A program made the translations under genes and the position numbers. This document shows positions 1 to 6,443 of a stretch of DNA of 11,376 bases, piece after piece (positions within the stretch are counted from its first letter, which is position 1; every line of letters begins with the position of its first letter). Below the pieces are notes generated by a model. It saw only the letters and a list, made by a program, of their open reading frames with translations, did not search any database and was not told the origin of the DNA. Source of the stretch: PFJX01 sp038215555 (lineage in GTDB: Bacteria > Pseudomonadota > Gammaproteobacteria > Burkholderiales > Thiobacillaceae); contig JBBQQT010000119.1 in assembly GCA_038215555.1 (NCBI GenBank), positions 1-11,376 of the forward strand, given 5' to 3'.

Positions 1-76
1 TGGTGCCCCCGACACGAATCGAACGTGTGACCCTCCCCTTAGGAGGGGGATGCTCTATCCACTGAGCTACGGGGGC
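1..76 (-). tRNA. tRNA-Arg (anticodon CCU), with encoded CCA
   Basis: The reverse complement folds into a complete 76-nt cloverleaf. It has a 7-bp acceptor stem GCCCCCG/CGGGGGC, a D arm GCTC/GAGC, an anticodon stem TCCCC/GGGGA around loop CTCCTAA (anticodon CCT), a 5-nt variable region, a T arm ACACG/CGTGT with loop TTCGATT, discriminator A and an encoded CCA at bases 1-3. It would decode the Arg codon AGG. A TATTGT hexamer (complement of 93-98) sits where a -10 box would be expected, but I see no convincing -35. The gene is read leftward out of the window and is divergent from the DksA-like gene. Confidence 0.97.
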
Positions 77-233
77 ATGGCTGAGAACCGGCACAATACG
101 ACGACGAACGTAGATTGCGCTTGAAAGCGGCGCGGATTTTAACCCACACACGTAACTCACACACGCAGCCTGATTTGTCGAAATTCCCGTGCCATCGATG
201 CGTCAGAAGCGAGTCAGGGCATGAATATTGAGC

Positions 234-262
234 TTGTCCCCCCCTCTTCAGAGGCCAATAAT
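234..262 (+). promoter_or_regulatory. candidate sigma-70 promoter of the DksA-like gene
   Basis: A TTGTCC hexamer (234-239) is separated by exactly 17 bases from AATAAT (257-262), giving 4/6 and 5/6 matches to the sigma-70 boxes. Initiation would fall near 269, giving a 5' leader of about 30 nt before the ATG at 299. It would also exclude the alternative upstream ATG at 221. The remainder of the 77-298 gap shows no other feature I can support. Confidence 0.45.
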
Positions 263-298
263 CAAAGCATTCCCCGCAACCCATCAGAAAGAGCTGTC

Positions 299-697
299 AT
301 GAGCTATCTCACCCAACAAAACCGAGCAGATATCCGCACCGCATTGGAAGCCCAACGCGGCAAGTTGATCAAGGCGATGCAAGCCGCCATGGAAGAAAGC
401 GGCCAGACGCAATTCTCCGAAGTCCTCGGCCGAGCTTCGGGAGATAGTGCCGATGAAGCTCTGGCGGTGACCCTGGGTGATCTTTCGGCGGCGCGACTGG
501 ATCATGAAGTTCGCGCTCTGCAAGCATTGGAAAGCGCACGTTTGCGGCTTGACGATGAAGATTTTGGCCGATGCGTCGACTGTGATGCCGAGATTCCCGT
601 CGCGCGCCTGATCGCCAACCCGGTGGCGACCCGTTGCATTGCCTGCCAAAGCCACTACGAGCACACCCACGCTGGCCAGCAACACGGCTCAATCTGA
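299..697 (+). CDS. DksA/TraR-family zinc-finger transcription regulator
   Basis: This 132-aa cytoplasmic protein resembles DksA/TraR proteins, which bind the secondary channel of RNA polymerase and modulate promoters, in DksA's case together with ppGpp. An N-terminal helical region (about 1-85) carries DSADEA at 49-54, matching the DxxDxA motif at the DksA coiled-coil tip. A C-terminal four-cysteine zinc finger follows (Cys92, 95, 113, 116; C-x2-C-x17-C-x2-C, the DksA spacing). I chose the ATG at 299 because AAAGAG lies 5 nt upstream and a promoter candidate ends at 262. An in-frame ATG at 221 would add 26 residues (158 aa total) lacking family features. It is shorter than E. coli DksA (151 aa), so it may be a DksA paralogue rather than the main copy, and I give no gene symbol. 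An intrinsic terminator follows directly. Confidence 0.88.
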   Translation: MSYLTQQNRADIRTALEAQRGKLIKAMQAAMEESGQTQFSEVLGRASGDSADEALAVTLGDLSAARLDHEVRALQALESARLRLDDEDFGRCVDCDAEIPVARLIANPVATRCIACQSHYEHTHAGQQHGSI

Positions 698-715
698 ACC
701 GTTGCCAATTACTTG

Positions 716-746
716 CGGGCGGTCCAACCGCCCGTTTTTCTTTTTT
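716..746 (+). terminator. Rho-independent terminator after the DksA-like gene
   Basis: A perfect 8-bp GC-rich stem CGGGCGGT/ACCGCCCG (716-723 with 727-734) with a 3-nt loop is followed at once by TTTTTCTTTTTT. It lies 19 nt after the DksA-like stop codon and 30 nt before the uup start. Uup expression must therefore depend on read-through or on a promoter overlapping the terminator, and I do not see a clear one. Confidence 0.9.
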
Positions 747-776
747 GGGCACAAGCCCGCCCGTTGATAAGCCTGC

Positions 777-2714
777 ATGCCTTACCTCACCCTAGATAAC
801 GTTTCTCTTGCTTTTGGCCATTGGCCGCTACTCGACGGCGCTTCCCTGGTCATCGACAAATCCGAACGCATTGGCCTGATCGGCCGCAATGGCGCTGGCA
901 AATCGAGCCTGCTGAAGGTGGTTGCCGGCGAGATTCATGCCGATGATGGCGTAGTCTGGCGCAAGCCCGATTTGCGCCTGGCGTTTGTCGCGCAGGAGCC
1001 CACTTTCACCGCCGGCCATACGGTTTTCGAAGCTGTTGCCGCTGGCGCGGGGCCAGCGCACGGGTTGTTGAGTGCTTATCACGCCGCCGCGCATGAAGCT
1101 GCCAGTGGTGAGAGCCACGCAATGGCTGAGTTGGCACGCTTGTCGCACGAACTGGAAGTGCATGATGTCTGGCGTCTGAACAGCCGGGTGGAGGAAGTCA
1201 TCGCCCGCTTCGACCTGCCTGCCGATGCGCTGGTCGAGACGCTTTCCGGCGGCAACAAGAAGCGGGTCGCGCTGGCGCGGGCACTCGCTTCAGAACCGGA
1301 ATTGCTGTTGCTCGACGAGCCGACCAACCACCTTGATTTCAACGCCATCGAATGGCTGGAAAACCAGTTGGCCGAGTTTGTCGGCGCGTTGCTGTTCATC
1401 ACCCACGACCGCGCGTTTCTCGACCGGGTGGCAAACCGGATCATCGAACTGGATCGCGGCCAGTTGCGCCAGTACCAGGGCAATTTCTCGGCTTACCAGA
1501 TCAAGAAAGCGGAACAACTGGAAGTGGAAGCAGCGCAAAACCGCAAGTTCGACAAATTCTGGAAGCAGGAAGAAGTCTGGATCCGCAAAGGGGTCGAAGC
1601 GCGCCGTACGCGTAACGAAGGCCGAGTTCTTCGCCTGGAGTCGCTCCGCCGTGAACGCGCGGCACGGCGCGAACGGCTCGGCCAGGTCGGCTTTGCGCTC
1701 GATGCCGGCGGACGTTCCGGTCAGTTGATTGCCGAGTTCGATCACGTCAGCCACGGCTATGGCAACCAGGTGCTGATCCACGACTTCAGCACCCGCATCC
1801 TGCGCGGTGACAAGCTTGGCCTGATCGGCCCGAATGGCGCCGGCAAGACCACATTGATCAAGCTGATCCTGGGCGAAATCGAACCGACTGCAGGCCGCAT
1901 CAAGCGTGGCACGCGCCAGGAAGTGGCGTATTTCGACCAGTTCCGCAACCAGCTCGACGATGAAAAAACGCTGATCGAAACCATCGCGCCGGGTTCCGAT
2001 TACGTCGAAATTGGCGGCCAGCGGAAACATATCATCGGTTACCTGGAAGAGTTCCTGTTCCCCGCCGACCGCGCCCGCGCCAAGGTGTCCTCCCTCTCCG
2101 GCGGCGAGCGCAACCGCTTGTTGCTGGCGCGCCTTTTCGCGCGTCCGGCGAATATTCTGGTGCTCGACGAGCCGACCAACGACCTCGACATCGACACACT
2201 GGAGCTACTCGAACAACTGCTGCAGGACTACGCCGGCACCGTGATTCTGGTGTCGCACGACCGCGCTTTTCTGGACAACGTGGCGACGCAATCCATCGTC
2301 TTTGCCGGAAGTGTTGGCAACCCCGGTCAATTACTTGAATTGCCCGGCGGCTATTCGGACTGGCTCGGCTGGCGTGATCGGGTGGCAACGGTATCAGCGG
2401 CTACAGCAGCCACAGCCGCCGCAGACAAACCGGCGTCAAAGCCTGCTGGCAAATCCGCACCGCCGGTAGTTGTAGCCAAAACACGGAAATCCGGCTTGTC
2501 GTACAAGGAGCAGAAAGAACTGGAAACCTTGCCGCAGCAGATCGCCGCACTGGAAAACGAGCAAGCCGAAGTTGCGCGTCAACTGACCGACCCGGCCGTT
2601 TATGCCGACCACACTCAAGCCGCCAAGCTGAACACCCGAAGCGCCGAAATTGAAGACAACTTGTTGACTTTGCTGGCGCGCTGGGAGGAACTGGAAGCCA
2701 AAAACGAGGCGTGA
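777..2714 (+). CDS. uup: ABC-F ATPase Uup
   Basis: This 645-aa soluble protein has two ABC ATPase domains and no membrane segments, as in the ABC-F family. Uup acts on ribosomes and/or DNA; in E. coli it binds branched DNA and uup mutants show raised precise transposon excision. Domain 1 has Walker A GRNGAGKS (36-43), signature LSGGN (156-160), Walker B DEPTNHLD (180-187) and switch His210. A charged helical linker (about 241-305) joins the domains. Domain 2 has GPNGAGKT (351-358), LSGGE (440-444), DEPTNDLD (464-471) and His494. An Ala/Lys/Pro-rich tether (about 540-570) leads to a C-terminal coiled coil (about 573-645), which distinguishes Uup from EttA and YheS. All catalytic motifs are intact and length is typical. 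The Shine-Dalgarno is weak. The gene converges on the chemoreceptor gene, with 53 nt between the two stop codons. Confidence 0.95.
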   Translation: MPYLTLDNVSLAFGHWPLLDGASLVIDKSERIGLIGRNGAGKSSLLKVVAGEIHADDGVVWRKPDLRLAFVAQEPTFTAGHTVFEAVAAGAGPAHGLLSAYHAAAHEAASGESHAMAELARLSHELEVHDVWRLNSRVEEVIARFDLPADALVETLSGGNKKRVALARALASEPELLLLDEPTNHLDFNAIEWLENQLAEFVGALLFITHDRAFLDRVANRIIELDRGQLRQYQGNFSAYQIKKAEQLEVEAAQNRKFDKFWKQEEVWIRKGVEARRTRNEGRVLRLESLRRERAARRERLGQVGFALDAGGRSGQLIAEFDHVSHGYGNQVLIHDFSTRILRGDKLGLIGPNGAGKTTLIKLILGEIEPTAGRIKRGTRQEVAYFDQFRNQLDDEKTLIETIAPGSDYVEIGGQRKHIIGYLEEFLFPADRARAKVSSLSGGERNRLLLARLFARPANILVLDEPTNDLDIDTLELLEQLLQDYAGTVILVSHDRAFLDNVATQSIVFAGSVGNPGQLLELPGGYSDWLGWRDRVATVSAATAATAAADKPASKPAGKSAPPVVVAKTRKSGLSYKEQKELETLPQQIAALENEQAEVARQLTDPAVYADHTQAAKLNTRSAEIEDNLLTLLARWEELEAKNEA

Positions 2715-2740
2715 ACCATGCGGCGCCTGTTGGCCAGACC

Positions 2741-2782
2741 CAGTACGTCAACCGCAGTGCGTCAATCTCAGTGTGTCAATAC
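2741..2782. repeat. three tandem 14-bp repeats across the chemoreceptor stop codon
   Basis: Three consecutive 14-base units start at 2741, 2755 and 2769 and share the pattern CAGTRYGTCAAYNN (cagtacgtcaaccg, cagtgcgtcaatct, cagtgtgtcaatac). The first two lie mostly in the gap between the convergent uup and chemoreceptor genes. The third encodes the last residues and most of the stop codon of the chemoreceptor. No protein-level function is apparent. Confidence 0.75.
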
Positions 2783-3883
2783 GCAGTTGTCCTGTTCGCC
2801 GACAAATGCCAGATTTTCCAGTTCTTTCAGCACGACACGGCTGGTGGATTCCATTTTGTCCGCCTCGCTCAACGCCAGGTCCAGGTCGCCCGCGTAAAAC
2901 GCCTGGACGGCAGTACGTCCGTGCAAGTGAACATGTACATGTGGCGGCTCGATCGCCTGATAAGGCTTCAGTTTCGAGAAGCAGTCATGGCCATCGCCTT
3001 CGTAATACCATTTCCCAAGGCGGCATTCGTGGTGGCTGGCAAAATTCTCCGGCTTCTTGTCCGACAAGCCCATCAACACCTTGTAAATCTCCATTTTGAA
3101 AATGAGGTGGTCGAACTTGGCCACTTCAACAAATGAACGCAGCGCCCGGAAGCGGATGGTGGCCCGATTGCCTTCCGCAATTGCGAGCAATTCGCTCATC
3201 GCCGTGTCGGCGCGAATCGCGTCCTGACTGAACGCCATAGATTGCTCAGGTGTGATCTCGATTGCTTTTTTGGCCTGCGAAGCTTCATTCTGAATCGCTT
3301 TCACCAAGCTGTAGATCTCGGCTGTCGAACCCGCGGTGCGCTCGGCCAGTTTCCTTACTTCATCCGCCACGACAGCAAAACCGCGGCCCTGCTCGCCGGC
3401 GCGGGCGGCCTCGATGGCGGCATTCAGGGCAAGCAGGTTGGTCTGATCGGCAATGTCCTTGATCAGACCAACGATGCCGCCAATCTGGGACGCGCGCAAA
3501 TTGAGGTGATCCACAATTTTGGAGATATCTTGCGAACGACTCGACATGACCTGCACGTTCTCGTTGACCTGATGCACGGCGGTTGCATTCACCGTGGCGG
3601 CATCCGCCGTCTGGTCAATGATTTCCGCCTCCTTCTTCATTGCCGCCGCCAAACCGCCCATTGATGTCTGGCAATCGGCCATCGATTGACTGAAGCTGAG
3701 GAAACGCTGAAACAAGCCTTTGTCGTAGTTTTCTCGCAGCGCATTTTCACTTGCGCCGTTTGATGCTTTCGCAGCAATTTGCTGGTTGTTCTCCCGCGCC
3801 AGCGCAAGTTCCCGTTCTTTTGCCGCCAGCGTGGCGCGCAACGAGTCGATTTCGGCTTCGAGCCGTTTTGAGTTGCCGAACAT
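2768..3883 (-). CDS. soluble methyl-accepting chemotaxis-like protein with C-terminal CZB zinc-binding domain
   Basis: This 371-aa protein has no signal peptide or membrane segment, so it is probably cytoplasmic. It starts with a coiled coil (about 5-40). A chemoreceptor signalling domain (about 75-205) follows, with a clear hairpin tip around 138-182 (DQTNLLALNAAIEAARAGE at 146-164, then GFAVVADEVRKLAERT), the region that contacts CheA and CheW. The C-terminal part (about 245-365) matches the CZB (chemoreceptor zinc-binding) domain: His259, Cys287 in CRLGKWY, and an alternating His cluster PHVHVHLHG (His315, 317, 319, 321). CZB domains sense zinc, and in some chemoreceptors hypochlorite, through the Zn-Cys site. 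The start is supported by GAGG 7 nt upstream. No che genes are nearby. It is transcribed in the same direction as the upstream ypjD-like gene, 108 nt away, and may have its own promoter. Confidence 0.93.
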   Translation of the reverse strand: MFGNSKRLEAEIDSLRATLAAKERELALARENNQQIAAKASNGASENALRENYDKGLFQRFLSFSQSMADCQTSMGGLAAAMKKEAEIIDQTADAATVNATAVHQVNENVQVMSSRSQDISKIVDHLNLRASQIGGIVGLIKDIADQTNLLALNAAIEAARAGEQGRGFAVVADEVRKLAERTAGSTAEIYSLVKAIQNEASQAKKAIEITPEQSMAFSQDAIRADTAMSELLAIAEGNRATIRFRALRSFVEVAKFDHLIFKMEIYKVLMGLSDKKPENFASHHECRLGKWYYEGDGHDCFSKLKPYQAIEPPHVHVHLHGRTAVQAFYAGDLDLALSEADKMESTSRVVLKELENLAFVGEQDNCVLTH

Positions 3884-3890
3884 TGCATGA

Positions 3891-3894
3891 CCTC
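3891..3894 (-). promoter_or_regulatory. ribosome binding site of the chemoreceptor gene
   Basis: GAGG on the minus strand lies 7 nt upstream of the ATG at 3883, supporting that start. The longer 3884-3991 gap also holds a T-rich stretch just after the ypjD-like stop and a near-palindrome at about 3939-3952. No promoter there is convincing. Confidence 0.7.
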
Positions 3895-3991
3895 ATGGTT
3901 GCGACGAAAGTGTGGCCGCAGATTACGCAACGACCCAAGCCAGCGCTAGCTCATTTCAACCAATGGCATGACTTTCAACAAAATAAAAAAA

Positions 3992-4798
3992 TCAATACCG
4001 CCCGAGCAGGATTTCCAGCACGAACTTGACCCCGACATAAGCCAGCATCAGGCTCATGAAACCGGATAACGTCCAGTAAATTGCGGTACGACCGCGCCAG
4101 CCGTAAACCTGTCGACCCAGCAACAGGCCGCCAAAAATAAACCAGGAGGCAATGCCGAAAACGGTTTTGTGGTTCAACGTGACCGGCTTGCCGAAGATTT
4201 CTTCGGAAAAGAAAACGCCAGTAATCAAGGTCAAGGTCAGCAACAGGAAACCGGCCTGAATCATGCGAAACAGGAGTTTTTCCATGGTCAGCAGGGGTGG
4301 CAAGCCGGAAACCAGGGTCGGCGGTACGGCACGATGCAAATGTTTTTCCGCCAACGCGATCAACCCCGCGTGCAGTGCCGCAATGGTGAACAAACTGTAG
4401 GCGGCAAAAGCCATTGCCAGATGCAGTTTGAATACCGGCAGCGCACTGTGCGCGGCGGTATGCGGCATCGGTGAGATCGCCTCGGCCAGCACCGCCAGAC
4501 CGGCGAAGGCCAGGACAAATCCGTGCACGCCAGCCAAATGGTAGCGCCATGAGGCGGCGGCATAAATCAGCACATTCAACGCAGCAACTGCCGAAATCGA
4601 AGTCGCAAACCCGATGCGAATGCCCTCGCCGCCAAAAACGCCTTCATTCAGCAGGTACAGGTGCAGTAACAAAGGCATGACAGGCAGCAGCCGCGGCAAC
4701 CAGTCGGTTCGGCAGCAACCGGGGCGCCCCGGCCAGAACCAGGTGGCCAAACCGAAATAAGCAAGGGCGCAAACAATGAAGAGCAGGGTTTCCAGCAT
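3992..4798 (-). CDS. ypjD: YpjD/CcsA-like integral membrane protein (cytochrome c assembly protein family)
   Basis: This 268-aa protein has about eight hydrophobic segments (roughly 3-22, 36-52, 65-83, 92-110, 125-147, 180-198, 212-229, 240-265), so it is an inner-membrane protein. The layout, with conserved-looking histidines in KLHLAMAF (His126) and LNHKTVFG (His210), fits the CcsA/CcmC/HemX-like family. CcsA and CcmC proteins handle haem during cytochrome c maturation. The YpjD subgroup is poorly characterised: E. coli YpjD (CorE) has been linked to metal transport or resistance, so haem handling here is only inference. No Trp-rich WWD-type motif is visible. The gene is divergent from ffh across a 64-bp gap, a pairing I recall as common in proteobacteria. 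No obvious Shine-Dalgarno precedes the ATG at 4798; later in-frame ATGs would remove the first membrane segment. Confidence 0.85.
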   Translation of the reverse strand: MLETLLFIVCALAYFGLATWFWPGRPGCCRTDWLPRLLPVMPLLLHLYLLNEGVFGGEGIRIGFATSISAVAALNVLIYAAASWRYHLAGVHGFVLAFAGLAVLAEAISPMPHTAAHSALPVFKLHLAMAFAAYSLFTIAALHAGLIALAEKHLHRAVPPTLVSGLPPLLTMEKLLFRMIQAGFLLLTLTLITGVFFSEEIFGKPVTLNHKTVFGIASWFIFGGLLLGRQVYGWRGRTAIYWTLSGFMSLMLAYVGVKFVLEILLGRY

Positions 4799-4862
4799 GG
4801 TCGGACGCGGCTGATTTGTTAGACTGCTGCAGTTTATCCCATCGCTCCGCGCCTATCTCATC

Positions 4863-6209
4863 ATGTTCGACAATCTGACCGACCGACTTTCCCGCGTTGT
4901 CAAAAACCTGCGCGGCCAAGGCCGCCTGACCGAGGCCAATATCCAGGACGCACTGCGCGAGGTCCGCGTCGCCCTGTTGGAAGCCGACGTCGCACTCCCT
5001 GTCGTGCGCGATTTCATCGCCAAGGTGAAGGAACGCGCACTCGGCCAGGAAGTCATGACCAGTCTGACGCCGGGCCAAGTACTGATCGGCATCGTGCACA
5101 AGGAACTCACTGCGCTGATGGGCGAGCAGGCGGCGCCGCTGTCCTTTGCCTGCCAGCCGCCAGCGGTATTCCTGATGGCGGGTCTGCAAGGCGCGGGTAA
5201 AACCACCTCCACCGGCAAGCTGGTGCGGGTGATCCGCGAAGCCGGCAAGAAGCGGATTCTGGTGGTCAGTTGCGACGTCTATCGTCCGGCCGCGATCGAG
5301 CAATTGAAGGTGGTGGCGGCGCAAGCCGAAGCCGACTTCTTCCCGTCATCGCCAGATCAGAAACCGGCCGACATCGCGCTCGCCGCGCTCGACTATGCGC
5401 ACAAGCATCTGTTCGATGTGCTGATCGTCGATACCGCCGGTCGTCTCCATGTCGATGTAGCGATGATGGACGAGATCAAGCATATCCATTCGCTGTTGAA
5501 GCCGATCGAAACCCTGTTCGTGGTCGATGCCATGCAGGGCCAGGACGCAGTGAATACCGCCAAGGCATTCAACGACGCGCTGCCGCTGACTGGCGTGATT
5601 CTGACCAAGCTCGACGGCGATGCCCGCGGTGGCGCGGCCTTGTCGGTTCGCCAGGTCACTGGCAAACCAATCAAGCTGGTCGGCGTCGGCGAAAAGTTGA
5701 ACGGCATCGAAATTTTCCACCCGGAGCGGATGGCCAGCCGCATCCTGGGCATGGGCGATGTGCTGTCGCTGCTGGAAGATGCGCAACGTTCGGTCGACAA
5801 GGACGAAGCGCTGAAGGCGGTTCAGAAACTGAAGAGCGGCAAGGGCTTCGACCTGGAAGACTTCAAGTCGCAGATGCAGCAGATGAAAAAACTTGGCGGC
5901 CTGTCATCGCTGGTCGACAAACTGCCCGGTGCCAACAAAATTGGCGCTGGCGAACTGGCGCAGGGCGAGAACCAGATGCGCCGCATCGAAGGCATCATCA
6001 ACGCCATGACGCCACTCGAACGGCGCAAACCTGAGTTGCTCAAAGCCAGTCGCAAACGCCGCATCGCCGCTGGCTCAGGCGTTCAGGTGCAGGATGTGAA
6101 TCGTTTGCTGGCGCAGTTCGAACAAGCCCAGAAAATGATGAAGTCGATGGGCAAAGGAGGCCTCGCCAAGATGATGCGCGGCATGAAGGGGATGATGCCG
6201 GGGATGTAG
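4863..6209 (+). CDS. ffh: signal recognition particle GTPase Ffh (SRP54)
   Basis: This 448-aa protein has the full Ffh layout. The N domain helical bundle spans about 1-95. The G domain (about 96-295) carries G1 GLQGAGKT (107-114), the DVYRPAA motif (138-144), G3 DTAGRL (190-195) and G4 TKLDGD (248-253). The methionine-rich M domain (about 298-448) includes the 4.5S RNA-binding segment SRKRRIAAGSG (396-406) and a Met-rich tail. Ffh with 4.5S RNA binds signal sequences emerging from ribosomes and delivers them to FtsY at the inner membrane. Length and all motifs are typical, so the gene is presumably essential and active. The start follows family alignment, since no strong Shine-Dalgarno is visible. 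No 4.5S RNA gene (ffs) was found in the window. Downstream lie 70 nt of unassigned sequence and then a MITE-like element. Confidence 0.98.
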   Translation: MFDNLTDRLSRVVKNLRGQGRLTEANIQDALREVRVALLEADVALPVVRDFIAKVKERALGQEVMTSLTPGQVLIGIVHKELTALMGEQAAPLSFACQPPAVFLMAGLQGAGKTTSTGKLVRVIREAGKKRILVVSCDVYRPAAIEQLKVVAAQAEADFFPSSPDQKPADIALAALDYAHKHLFDVLIVDTAGRLHVDVAMMDEIKHIHSLLKPIETLFVVDAMQGQDAVNTAKAFNDALPLTGVILTKLDGDARGGAALSVRQVTGKPIKLVGVGEKLNGIEIFHPERMASRILGMGDVLSLLEDAQRSVDKDEALKAVQKLKSGKGFDLEDFKSQMQQMKKLGGLSSLVDKLPGANKIGAGELAQGENQMRRIEGIINAMTPLERRKPELLKASRKRRIAAGSGVQVQDVNRLLAQFEQAQKMMKSMGKGGLAKMMRGMKGMMPGM

Positions 6210-6279
6210 TCCACTTTGCCTTGGGCATAGCAGAAACCTGCTGTTGAAACCCGTTTTTCCCGCTGGCGCGAAACAATAA

Positions 6280-6438
6280 GGGCTCGTTAATGAATAACAT
6301 GGGCGATTATGGGTGTGTTAGCGGGATGTGCTGCAAGGCGCCGGTTGCGCCGCATGGCTACTCCCTGCAAGCAACCGGCAACGCAGCCGCGCGCCCGATG
6401 GCGCAGCCAGAATGTTCAGGTTATTCATTAACGAGCCC
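6280..6438. mobile_element. MITE-like non-autonomous element, 159 bp, TAA target duplication
   Basis: Perfect 19-bp terminal inverted repeats bound the element: GGGCTCGTTAATGAATAAC at 6280-6298 and its exact complement at 6420-6438. Both ends are flanked by TAA (6277-6279 and 6439-6441), a likely 3-bp target duplication. The interior (about 120 bp) encodes no transposase and contains a second 9-bp inverted repeat (6340-6348 with 6371-6379). Short length, perfect ends and a small duplication are the hallmarks of a miniature inverted-repeat element. A 3-bp TNA duplication with GG-starting ends is known in some IS5-family groups (ISL2, IS1031), so an IS5-type parent is a guess. It lies between the convergent ffh and HD-GYP genes, 5 nt from the latter's stop codon. 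Confidence 0.8.
6340..6379. repeat. internal hairpin of the MITE-like element
   Basis: GCCGGTTGC (6340-6348) pairs perfectly with GCAACCGGC (6371-6379) around a 22-nt loop. A direct CTGCAAG repeat (6331-6337 and 6365-6371) overlaps it. Together with the terminal repeats this makes the transcript of the element strongly structured on either strand. Confidence 0.65.
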
Positions 6439-6443
6439 TAAGT

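Noticed and set aside
747..758. Small GGGC/GCCC hairpin between the terminator and uup
   Set aside because: A 4-bp stem with no conserved context is too small to call an attenuator or operator.
1290..2030. 246-aa minus-strand frame opposite uup
   Set aside because: It is a shadow of the intact Uup reading frame, which carries all ABC motifs across this stretch.
3905..3960. Possible sigma-54 promoter for the chemoreceptor (TGGC ... TTGC on the minus strand)
   Set aside because: The spacing between the GG and GC elements is one base longer than the strict sigma-54 requirement, and the bases after TGGC do not match.
6221..6258. Possible ffh terminator (AGCAG/CTGCT hairpin then a T run)
   Set aside because: The stem is only 5 bp and the T run starts about 11 nt after it, so it does not fit an intrinsic terminator.
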